A stretch of DNA of 32,526 nucleotides from Acidimicrobiales bacterium. GTDB taxonomy: Bacteria > Actinomycetota > Acidimicrobiia > Acidimicrobiales > SZUA-35. A program made the translations under genes and the position numbers. The notes under the pieces were generated by a model. That model had not been told where the DNA came from. It was given only the letters and a program-made list of their open reading frames with translations, and searched no databases. The stretch covers positions 1 to 32,526 of the forward strand of contig JAHDFR010000045.1 of NCBI GenBank assembly GCA_020628065.1. Reading direction: 5' to 3'. Shown one piece after another: positions 17,851 to 25,769 of the stretch. Each line of letters opens with the position of its first letter. The first letter of the stretch is position 1.

Positions 17851-18312
17851 ATGCTTGAAGCAGGTACCGAAGCGCCGGACTTCACCGCCCAGGACCACAA
17901 CGGTGAATCGCTGACTCTCTCAGAGCTGCGAGGCTCGTGGGTATTGCTGTGGTGGTACCCCAAGGCGGCGACCCCCGGTTGAACAATGCAAGCAGACGGC
18001 CTGCGTGATCAGGCCGAACGATTCTTCGAAGTCGGCGCCAAAATCCTCGGCATCTCCTTCGACAGCCCGGAAGACAACCACGCATTCCATCAGGATCGAA
18101 ATCTGCCGTTCCCGTTGCTGTCCGACGCTGACCGCTCGATTGGCACCGCCTACGGCGCTCAACGGGGACCCGACGAAGCGTTCGCCGACTTCCCCAAGCG
18201 AATCAGCTACCTGATCGACCCCGAAGGTGTCATCGCCAAGGCGTACGAGGTTGACGACCCCGGAGGCCATGGTGCTGCCGCCTTCGTGGATCTGTCCGCT
18301 GCGCTACGCTGA
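17851..18312 (+). CDS. selenocysteine-containing peroxiredoxin (BCP/PrxQ-like); TGA at 17980..17982 predicted to be read as Sec
   Basis: Continuous frame MLEAGTEAPDFTAQDHNGESLTLSELRGSWVLLWWYPKAATPG-U-TMQADGLRDQAERFFEVGAKILGISFDSPEDNHAFHQDRNLPFPLLSDADRSIGTAYGAQRG...RISYLIDPEGVIAKAYEV; TGA sits at the peroxidatic Cys of YPK..TPGCT; RBS-like AAAGGAAG upstream of the ATG. Confidence 0.88.
17997..18016 (+). promoter_or_regulatory. putative bacterial SECIS element
   Basis: CGGCCUG-CGUGAU-CAGGCCG: perfect 7-bp stem, 6-nt apical loop containing GU; apical loop starts 21 nt after the UGA. Confidence 0.8.
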
Positions 18313-18957
18313 GCCCGACCGTTCCACCCCGACTATGTCGTCCAGAGCCGAATCGGGTAGCGGAACCGGCCAGACACCGGTCGTCAGGGCCAAGTGGGTC
18401 ATAGGAACGTCGTAGTCGTCAATCGGCAGTTCTGCGGCGATATGCCCACCGGCTACACCGACGATGACCAGACGATCCAATGAGTCGGACCGGGCCTCCA
18501 GCAGCCGGGCCAGTAACCGGTCGTAGTATCCCTTGCCGCGCCCCATTCGGTTGCCTTGACGATCGAAGCCGAGGGCCGGCACCAGCACGGCCCCGACGTC
18601 CCCATCATCGATAGTAGGGGCGCCGGCGCTGGGCTGGAGATAGCCGTATCGATGTCGCTCCACCGGTCCGCCGAACGGATGCAGCGTCAACGCCAGCCCT
18701 TCTTCCGGTGTTCGGGTCACAGCGAATCGAGTGTGCGGGTCGCCGTGCTCGGCAACAATGCCGGACAGGTCAAGCTCCTCCGGCAGTGCGTCGTAGACCA
18801 CCACGTATCGGCTGGACGGCACCTCTGAGGACAAAAAGCGGCTGATCGACCGGCAAGTCCTCTGGTTGGTTTCGTCGTTCACAGAGGGGTCAACGGCACC
18901 CTTCAGTACACGCCGCCACTCGGCTTTCAGTTCGGTGATCGTCGGGTCTGGGCTCAA
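18304..18957 (-). CDS. 5-formyltetrahydrofolate cyclo-ligase
   Basis: VLVPALGFDRQGNRMGRGKGYYDRLLARL, VVYDALPEELDLSGIV, IDDYDVPMTHLALTTGV. Confidence 0.92.
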   Translation of the reverse strand: MSPDPTITELKAEWRRVLKGAVDPSVNDETNQRTCRSISRFLSSEVPSSRYVVVYDALPEELDLSGIVAEHGDPHTRFAVTRTPEEGLALTLHPFGGPVERHRYGYLQPSAGAPTIDDGDVGAVLVPALGFDRQGNRMGRGKGYYDRLLARLLEARSDSLDRLVIVGVAGGHIAAELPIDDYDVPMTHLALTTGVWPVPLPDSALDDIVGVERSGSA

Positions 18958-19055
18958 ATTGTCGACCTGTCAACAGCTGGCGACAGTGGCCGCTCGAATA
19001 GGCCACAGCGCTCGCGTCTAGTAGTCAAAGAATCGAAGCGTCTAACGTAACACTC

Positions 19056-20225
19056 ATGGCAAACGATTCCGGCTCCGGCAAAAACTCCCTACCGGGCAGT
19101 GCTTCGCTCCTGAGCGAACTTGTGCAGATAAACAGCGTCAACCCCGACCAGGCCGGACCCAAATCCGGCCCGGGCGGTGAGGCCGAAGTAGCCCACTGGG
19201 TCGCCGACCGCAGTCGCCAACTCGGCGGCGACGTGACGGTGGAAGAAGTCGAACCGGGTCGACCCAACGTCTACGCCTACTTCGAAGGCGACTCGGACAA
19301 GACCGTGCTGGTCGACGTTCATCTCGACACCGTCGGAGTTGAACACATGACCGACGACCCATTCGATGGGCGGTTCGAGAACGGTCGGATATACGGCCGG
19401 GGCAGCGTCGACACCAAAGCCACCTTTGCCGTCGTGCTCGATGCCCTCAGGTCGCTGAGCGACGAGAACCGGACTCTGCGACCAAATCTCATTCTCGCCG
19501 GCACCGTCGGCGAGGAAGCCGGAGGATTCGCCGGAGCATACCGACTGGAAGAGTGGCTCGGCGGCGACCGCGCCACCCCCGATCAAATCATCGTCGCCGA
19601 ACCCACCCTGTGCGCACCCGTCTACGGGCACAAAGGCGGCTTGGGCCTGAACATCACCGTCCACGGCGAAGCCGCTCACTCCTCCAAGCCGGAACTTGGC
19701 CGGAACGCCATCGTCGCCGCTGCTCGTGTCATCGCCGCGCTCGACGACGAGCACCTGAGGCTTACCGGTGAACGTCCGGCAACCGAAGTGGGCAACGGGA
19801 CGCTAGCCGTAACCACCATTGACGGCGGCCTGGCCGGCAACATTATTCCCGACCGCTGCGACATCCAGGTGAATCGTCGTATTGCTCCCGGTGAGGACAC
19901 CGAGACCATGGTGCCGAAGCTGGAAGACATCATTCGACAGGCGGCCCGACCCGAGCCCGTCGACATCGAGTTGACCTACGGCAAAGTCTTCCAGGCCTTC
20001 TATCGGGAGGCCAGCACCTCGCTTGTTCAAGAGTTGGCCGACCTCGCCAGCGAAGACGGGGCAGTCGCCGCATACGGCACCAATGCAGTGGCCTATGACC
20101 ACCTGCCGTCGGACATTGTGGTGTTCGGTCCCGGCTCGATCGACCAGGCCCACAAGGCGCAGGAGTGGGTCGATGTGTCCGAGCTGACCAAGGCCGGCAA
20201 CATCTACCGAAGGTGGCTCACCTGA
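19056..20225 (+). CDS. M20-family metallopeptidase (ArgE/DapE-like deacylase)
   Basis: VLVDVHLDTVGVEHMTDDPFDGRFENGRIYGRGSVDTKATFAV, GTVGEEAGGFAGAY, VAEPTLCAPVYGHKGGLGLNITVHGEAAHSSKPELGRNAI. Confidence 0.92.
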   Translation: MANDSGSGKNSLPGSASLLSELVQINSVNPDQAGPKSGPGGEAEVAHWVADRSRQLGGDVTVEEVEPGRPNVYAYFEGDSDKTVLVDVHLDTVGVEHMTDDPFDGRFENGRIYGRGSVDTKATFAVVLDALRSLSDENRTLRPNLILAGTVGEEAGGFAGAYRLEEWLGGDRATPDQIIVAEPTLCAPVYGHKGGLGLNITVHGEAAHSSKPELGRNAIVAAARVIAALDDEHLRLTGERPATEVGNGTLAVTTIDGGLAGNIIPDRCDIQVNRRIAPGEDTETMVPKLEDIIRQAARPEPVDIELTYGKVFQAFYREASTSLVQELADLASEDGAVAAYGTNAVAYDHLPSDIVVFGPGSIDQAHKAQEWVDVSELTKAGNIYRRWLT

Positions 20226-20367
20226 TCCCCCATCGGCGCCGGTAGGCGAAACAGTTGGATCAGACGCAGCGGTCGTAGGATATTTCGCCTTTCGCCCCTT
20301 CGCCGGCTGGGATTGCCGGTAGAAACATAGACAGGCGACTTGTGGCGCCTAGCGAACCCTGGACGAC

Positions 20368-20835
20368 ATGAACCTCTCCAACCCAGCCGATGCTCGAAAT
20401 CGCGGCCGATTCTGGTTAGCCCTGTCGCTGTCATCGGTGACAGCGCTCGCCGTGACCGTTCCTTTGGCTTTCCGGGCAGCCGACGCCGGCCAACAGTCAG
20501 AAGACCCGGCCACCTCTGAAATCACGGTTCCGCCAACTGTCGTCGAGCCCGTGCCAACCGAAGACTCAGTAGTGGCCGAGTCCGAGCCTGCGCCCACCAC
20601 GTCGTCAATTCTGACCATCGAAATGCGCGGAGACGTGGACACAGAACTGGTCTTTGAAAGCGGCGACCCCGAAAAGATCACAACGTCCTCAGTTCCGCCG
20701 ACGACCGCAGCGACGACGTCAACCACTATCGCCACCACTGAGCCTGCCGCCGGCAACCCCGACGAATCGACCTCGCCGACAGAGGTCGACGGAAGCTCGG
20801 GTGCCGATTCCGGCAACGGCGACTCCGGCGAGTAA
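20368..20835 (+). CDS. hypothetical protein, N-terminal membrane anchor plus Thr/Ser/Pro/Glu-rich tail
   Basis: FWLALSLSSVTALAVTVPLAF hydrophobic segment followed by low-complexity PPTTAATTSTTIATTEPA. Confidence 0.55.
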   Translation: MNLSNPADARNRGRFWLALSLSSVTALAVTVPLAFRAADAGQQSEDPATSEITVPPTVVEPVPTEDSVVAESEPAPTTSSILTIEMRGDVDTELVFESGDPEKITTSSVPPTTAATTSTTIATTEPAAGNPDESTSPTEVDGSSGADSGNGDSGE

Positions 20836-20884
20836 CTCGACTATCCAACGCCCCGCCGTGACCGGCAGGACTGGAAGTTCAACG

Positions 20885-22261
20885 CTAAGGCGCAGGCAGA
20901 ACGCCGAGCCGTTGCTTTAGACGCAAGACACGGGTGACCGATTCGTCAAGACGCTCGGTTGGCAAATCTCCAGACGCCACGGCCGCCTGAAGCGCATCGG
21001 CTGAGGCCACCAGGTCGGCCGGTTGCAGCAGCATGTCCGCACCCGCCTTAATGGCGCTGACGGCGAGCTCACCGGACTCAAAGGCGTTAACGCCCCCCAT
21101 GTTTAGAGCATCTGTCATGACAACACCGTCAAAACCAAGTTCGCCCCGCAGAAGATCTTGGATAAGCACAGGCGAGACAGTGGCAGGTTCACCTGACGTG
21201 TCGAGATTCGGCATCACCAGGTGGCCGACCATGATGATCTCTACCCCTTGGTCGATGGCGGCGTCAAACGGCACACGGTCTCTCTGATTCCACTCCTCCC
21301 GAGTCACCGAGATGGAGGGGAGGCCCTCGTGACTGTCGTCCACAGTCCCGCCGTGGCCCGGCCAATGTTTGGCCGCAGCGGCCACGCCGGCACGCTGCAG
21401 GCCGGTTATCGAGGCGCTGACCATGTTGGCCACCGTCTGAGGGTCATCGCCGTAGGAACGCTGATCAAGGAATCCCGTGCCACCGGGGATCAGTACGTCG
21501 GCCACCGGCGCAAGTACAACGTTGATTCCCTGTTGCTGCACCTGTTGCCCGGTCACATAAGCCGCTTCACGAACAGCCTCAACGTCACCGGACAGAACCC
21601 CGGGAGCCGGATACTCCGACACCTGGTCGGTGACTCGGCTGACCTTTCCACCCTCCTGATCGACCGCAATCAAAAGGCCGAGATTTCCGTTGGAGGCTTC
21701 AGCGTCACGGAGCTCCTTGGAGAACAGGCGCAGTTGCTCGGCCGACTGGACGTTCTCCTCCTGGTAGAGCACGCCGCCGAGGTGGTACTGACGCACGATG
21801 TCGACAGCATTCTCGACACCGGCAAACCTGGCATTTTGCCGGGCGGTCGCACCGGAGTCGGCTTCGCCTGATGTGCCGAACAGCACGGGCATGAGCAGCT
21901 GTCCGATCTTCTGCTCGACTGTCATTTCGGCCACGATCGACTGGATCTGCTGTTCGACCGCAGCGGCCTGATCGGTGGAACTGGCTGAAACAGCGATCAA
22001 CTGCGGTTCTGTCGTCGTTGTGGTCGCTGCCTCAACGGATTGTTCGGCCCCTTCGGCCGGACGGTTGGAGCCCGTTACATCAGACAACGCATCCGACACT
22101 CCCGAACAGGCGGCGATCGTCAACGAAAGCAACAACAACAGACCGGTACGTATACCCCTACCGAACAGGCGTCCGAAACGATCGGTGATTTGCCACCTAC
22201 CGGTGGGAGACAAGAGGAAGGTCGTTGCTGTGGTGGTGTTGGTGCTCAAGTCTGTCATCAC
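20885..22261 (-). CDS. glycoside hydrolase family 3, beta-N-acetylhexosaminidase (NagZ-like) lipoprotein
   Basis: Lipobox-like SLTIAAC; AVDQEGGKVSRV; AAKHWPGHGGTVDDSHEGLP; GFDGVVMTDALNMGGV. Confidence 0.92.
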   Translation of the reverse strand: MMTDLSTNTTTATTFLLSPTGRWQITDRFGRLFGRGIRTGLLLLLSLTIAACSGVSDALSDVTGSNRPAEGAEQSVEAATTTTTEPQLIAVSASSTDQAAAVEQQIQSIVAEMTVEQKIGQLLMPVLFGTSGEADSGATARQNARFAGVENAVDIVRQYHLGGVLYQEENVQSAEQLRLFSKELRDAEASNGNLGLLIAVDQEGGKVSRVTDQVSEYPAPGVLSGDVEAVREAAYVTGQQVQQQGINVVLAPVADVLIPGGTGFLDQRSYGDDPQTVANMVSASITGLQRAGVAAAAKHWPGHGGTVDDSHEGLPSISVTREEWNQRDRVPFDAAIDQGVEIIMVGHLVMPNLDTSGEPATVSPVLIQDLLRGELGFDGVVMTDALNMGGVNAFESGELAVSAIKAGADMLLQPADLVASADALQAAVASGDLPTERLDESVTRVLRLKQRLGVLPAP

Positions 22262-22289
22262 GGTTCGTTCAGCGATACACGATCAGCAT

Positions 22290-22318
22290 CCACATGAACA
22301 GTTCCGGTTCTCATGTGG
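22290..22318. other. inverted repeat CCACATGA-(13 nt)-TCATGTGG in the divergent nagZ/ung intergenic region
   Basis: Direct reading of sequence; 8-bp perfect arms. Confidence 0.6.
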
Positions 22319-22431
22319 GTAGCGGCACTCAGACAACCGAATACGTCCAGTGATTCCCGCCGATGGCCGCAGCAGGCTGCGTGGCTAGGGAGACCAGGGC
22401 ACTCGAACCACATCATCGTGCGAGCCGACAC

Positions 22432-22471
22432 CTATGAGCGTAGGATTTCCGACCGCCAACGGGGCTCATAG
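22432..22471. other. inverted repeat CTATGAGC-(24 nt)-GCTCATAG in the nagZ/ung intergenic region
   Basis: Direct reading; 8-bp perfect arms. Confidence 0.55.
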
Positions 22472-22557
22472 TTCCGAAAAAGTCGGCAGGTTGTGACGAT
22501 TGTGACCGAATCTTTCCGAAATCTAAGACGCCTCGGTCCACCGGGTAGGGTTCCGGC

Positions 22558-23226
22558 ATGGCCAAGACGGACTGGAACCCGCTTCTGCGCTCGGAGTTCA
22601 ACCAGCCCTATTGGCAAGACCTAATGGAGTTCGTTCATCAGGAGCGCCGGCAACATCAGGTCTTCCCGCCTCACGAAGAGGTCTTCGCCGCTCTACACCT
22701 GACTCCGTTCGAATCGGTCAAGGCCGTCATCCTCGGCCAGGACCCGTACCATGGCCCCGGTCAGGCCCACGGTCTATGTTTCTCGGTGCGGCCGGGAGTG
22801 CCGGCACCCCCGTCTCTGAAGAACATCTTTGCCGAGATGGAAACCGACCTTGGGTTCGCTCCACCGTCGAGTGGCTCGTTGACGGCTTGGGCCGAACAGG
22901 GGGTTCTCCTGCTCAACACCACTCTGACCGTTCGGGCCCGGCAGGCGGCATCTCATCAGGGCAAAGGATGGGAGCAGTTCACCGACAAGATCATCGAGGT
23001 CGTCTCGCAGAAGAGCGATCGGGTTGTCTTCGTACTGTGGGGTTCGTCGGCCCGCCGCAAGAAGCCGATGATCGACCTGTCGCGTCACGCGGTGGTCGAA
23101 TCGCCTCACCCGTCTCCGCTTTCAGCCCATCGGGGATTTCTGGGCTCTCAACCGTTCTCCAAGGTCAACCGTCTTCTGGAAGAAGCCGGTCGGTCCCCGA
23201 TCGACTGGCGACTCAGCACCGAGTAG
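22558..23226 (+). CDS. ung: uracil-DNA glycosylase, family 1
   Basis: VILGQDPYHGPGQAHGLCFSV, PPSLKNIF, GVLLLNTTLTV, VLWGSSA, ESPHPSPLSAHRGFLGSQPFSKVN. Confidence 0.96.
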   Translation: MAKTDWNPLLRSEFNQPYWQDLMEFVHQERRQHQVFPPHEEVFAALHLTPFESVKAVILGQDPYHGPGQAHGLCFSVRPGVPAPPSLKNIFAEMETDLGFAPPSSGSLTAWAEQGVLLLNTTLTVRARQAASHQGKGWEQFTDKIIEVVSQKSDRVVFVLWGSSARRKKPMIDLSRHAVVESPHPSPLSAHRGFLGSQPFSKVNRLLEEAGRSPIDWRLSTE

Positions 23227-23280
23227 CTGTAGATCCTGGGGTCGCAAGGACGCCGGGGACACTCCAGCCGACGCCAAAGG

Positions 23281-23310
23281 CCGTTCAGTACATATCCGTT
23301 CAGTACATGT
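23281..23310. repeat. 15-bp tandem duplication (ccgttcagtacatat / ccgttcagtacatgt) spanning the aldolase stop codon
   Basis: Direct reading; units differ at one position; duplicates the terminal ATGTACTGA (Met-Tyr-stop). Confidence 0.85.
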
Positions 23311-24088
23311 TGCCGTCTGAGTCGGCCGGCTGACCACCCCGAGCCTGAGCCAACGCCGCCTCGGCGCCGGCCACTTGCGCCAACAGGTTCGACGTGGCGG
23401 TCACCATCCGGAATCCCTGTTCAACCCGAACCGCGGTCATGGCGGGTGTGCTGTGTATCCCCGGCACGACGGACCGAGAGGTGGACAGCTCGACGATTTT
23501 GGCCAACGCCTCCTGGTACACCGCCGATTCCGGATGGTCGGTGGCAGGCGGAAGGCCATAGCTGATCGAAAGGTCGGCCGGTCCGACATAGACGGCGTCG
23601 ATGCCCTCCACCTCCAGGATCTGTTCCAACTGTTCAACTGCCTGGCGGGTCTCGATCATAGGGATGCAAGCGATCTGGGCGTTGGCGTCAGCGTGATAGC
23701 CGCCTCCTAGCGCAGATGCGGCGCGAGCCGGGCCCCAGCTGCGAGAACCGGCGGGGGCGTACCGACAAGCCTTGACGGCCGCCTCGGCCTCCCTGGGAGA
23801 GTTGACCATCGGTATCACCACTCCCATTGAGCCAGCGTCAAGGAGTTTGCCGATGATCCCAGGTTCGTTCCACGGGGCTCTGGCCAATGGAACCGAGGTG
23901 GTCCGCATGGCTTGCAGCATCGGTACTGCGCTTGTGTAGTCCAACAGACCGTGCTGTAGGTCAAGGCACATGTAGTCATAGCCCACTGTGGCCAGTTGCT
24001 CAGCGGCCATCGCATCGGGGCTCGACAGCCAAAGGCCCAGCGTTGTTCCCCCATCGGCCCAAGTTGTTTTTAGCTCATTTGCAATCAC
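23300..24088 (-). CDS. HpcH/HpaI-family aldolase
   Basis: TLGLWLSSPDAMAAEQLATVGYDYMCLDLQHG, VVIPMVNSPREAEAAVKACRYAPAGSRSWGPARA, PMIETRQAVEQLEQIL, VGPADLSISYG; start set at GTG 24088 preceded by GGAGG. Confidence 0.9.
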   Translation of the reverse strand: MIANELKTTWADGGTTLGLWLSSPDAMAAEQLATVGYDYMCLDLQHGLLDYTSAVPMLQAMRTTSVPLARAPWNEPGIIGKLLDAGSMGVVIPMVNSPREAEAAVKACRYAPAGSRSWGPARAASALGGGYHADANAQIACIPMIETRQAVEQLEQILEVEGIDAVYVGPADLSISYGLPPATDHPESAVYQEALAKIVELSTSRSVVPGIHSTPAMTAVRVEQGFRMVTATSNLLAQVAGAEAALAQARGGQPADSDGNMY

Positions 24089-24257
24089 GATCAGCCTCCG
24101 GCACCGGTTTTGGACAAGCCACAAACTAACAGGCTGAGACCGAATCCACCCTTCCGTGTTTGCAGCACACCCGGAAGCGTGACCGAAGTGCCACCCCGAC
24201 CGCCCTTGTAGTCGTGCCCACAAGCCGCGTCACTACTAGCCGTGGCGCTCTGAGCGC

Positions 24258-25769
24258 CTAGTCGGACACTCTGAACGTCCGAGCCATCAGAGGCCGAAGC
24301 CCCGGCACCGGGATCTTGGCCAAAGCCAACAAGACGGGGTAGATCTCCAGCCGCCCAAGGAGCATGTTGGCGATACAGACCACTTTGGCGAACGCCGTCA
24401 AGCCGGCGAAATCGCTTCTCGGGCCAACATCGGCCAAGCCCGGGCCGACGTTGCCGATCATGGTCGCCGACGCCGAAAAGGCCGTTAGCAAATCCTCACC
24501 GGTCAAGGCAATCAGCAACCCGCTTCCGCCAAAAGCGGCAAGAACGAGGACCAGAAATCCGGCGACCTTGCTAGCCACTCGATCACTAACAATCGTGCCG
24601 CCGACCCGAATGGGTCGAACAAGGTTCTCATGAATCTGACTTAGGGTTTCCCGGTGAGCGAGGCTGGCGACCGCCAACACCCGAACCAATTTGACCCCGC
24701 CGGAGGTGGATCCGGCCATTGCTCCCAGAGGCATGAGGATCAACAAGACACTCTGGGCGGCCGGCGACCAACTACCCACGAAGTCGACGGTGCCGTAGCC
24801 CGTGGTGGAAACGATGGCCACCACGGTGAACAACGCTCCCCTAAAGTCCTCCACGCTCCGACCGTCCGGTGTCGCCGACAAAAAAGTGACAATGGTTGCT
24901 GCCGCTACCAGCACCACGTAGGTCCGGAACTCGACCGACCTCAACAGTGGCCCGGGTCGCCCCCGAACAAGGCGGTACAGCAGGACGAAGCTGGTGCCTG
25001 CCGTGAACATGGCCACAATCGTGACCCACTCGATGGCAGCCGAATCGAAGTGGCCGATTGACAGCGTGTGCCGGGAGAAACCACCGGTGGAAACAGTGGT
25101 GAAGGCGTGGGAGACGGCGTCATAGAAACCCATTCCGGCGAGAAGAAAAGCAACGACGACCACCAACGTAAAAGCGGTGTAGACGCCCCACAGGTGGCGC
25201 GCCGTGCTCCGAACTTTCGGTGTGACCCGCTCGCCGGTCGGGCCCGGAGCCTCGGCCTGAAACAAGCTCATACCCCAGTTGCCGGCGGAAGGAAGCACGG
25301 CGACGACCAGGACGATCACCCCCATACCTCCTAGCCATTGGGTCATTGACCGCCAAAACAGAATGCCCGAAGATGCGGCAAAGGTCGTCGGGTCCACCTC
25401 TGAGGCTTGCAGCACCGTGGCCCCGGTGGTGGTGAAACCCGAGACCGATTCAAAGAGTGCATCCTCCCACGAGGACAAAGTGCCGGTTGCCAGGTAGGGA
25501 ATGGCTCCAACAACTGACATCGCAACCCAGGCTGATGTGACCGCAAAAAAGATGTCAAGCCTGGGGATCCGATCGGGCACGTCGGTCAGCAACCGCAGCG
25601 CATAACCAACGGTTACCACCACCAACCCGACGACAGTCAGAACTCGCCAGTCCTCCGAGGCCCCATAGATCAACTCGACGAGAGCGGCCACAACCATACC
25701 CGCACCGCATACCGCCAACGTCAACCCGAGAACCTGCCCCAGAACACTCTGGCGCCGCGGCAAACTCAT
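24258..25769 (-). CDS. trkH: Trk/Ktr-type potassium uptake transmembrane subunit (TrkH-like)
   Basis: FESVSGFTTTGATVL, FWRSMTQWLGGMGVIVL, AFTTVSTGGFS, VSTTGYGTVDF, GAMAGSTSGGVKLVRVL selectivity-filter-type motifs. Confidence 0.93.
   Translation of the reverse strand: MSLPRRQSVLGQVLGLTLAVCGAGMVVAALVELIYGASEDWRVLTVVGLVVVTVGYALRLLTDVPDRIPRLDIFFAVTSAWVAMSVVGAIPYLATGTLSSWEDALFESVSGFTTTGATVLQASEVDPTTFAASSGILFWRSMTQWLGGMGVIVLVVAVLPSAGNWGMSLFQAEAPGPTGERVTPKVRSTARHLWGVYTAFTLVVVVAFLLAGMGFYDAVSHAFTTVSTGGFSRHTLSIGHFDSAAIEWVTIVAMFTAGTSFVLLYRLVRGRPGPLLRSVEFRTYVVLVAAATIVTFLSATPDGRSVEDFRGALFTVVAIVSTTGYGTVDFVGSWSPAAQSVLLILMPLGAMAGSTSGGVKLVRVLAVASLAHRETLSQIHENLVRPIRVGGTIVSDRVASKVAGFLVLVLAAFGGSGLLIALTGEDLLTAFSASATMIGNVGPGLADVGPRSDFAGLTAFAKVVCIANMLLGRLEIYPVLLALAKIPVPGLRPLMARTFRVSD

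Noticed and set aside
17980-17982. TGA as a simple nonsense mutation or pseudogene
   Set aside because: Exact position of the peroxidatic Cys, frame intact on both sides, SECIS-like hairpin at correct spacing, conserved downstream motifs; Sec is the simpler explanation, though sequencing error cannot be excluded from one sequence.
22396-22410. tRNA T-arm-like GGTTCGAGTGCCC on the minus strand (possible tRNA or tRNA-Sec remnant)
   Set aside because: The 5-bp T-stem does not pair and no acceptor, D or anticodon arms can be found around it.
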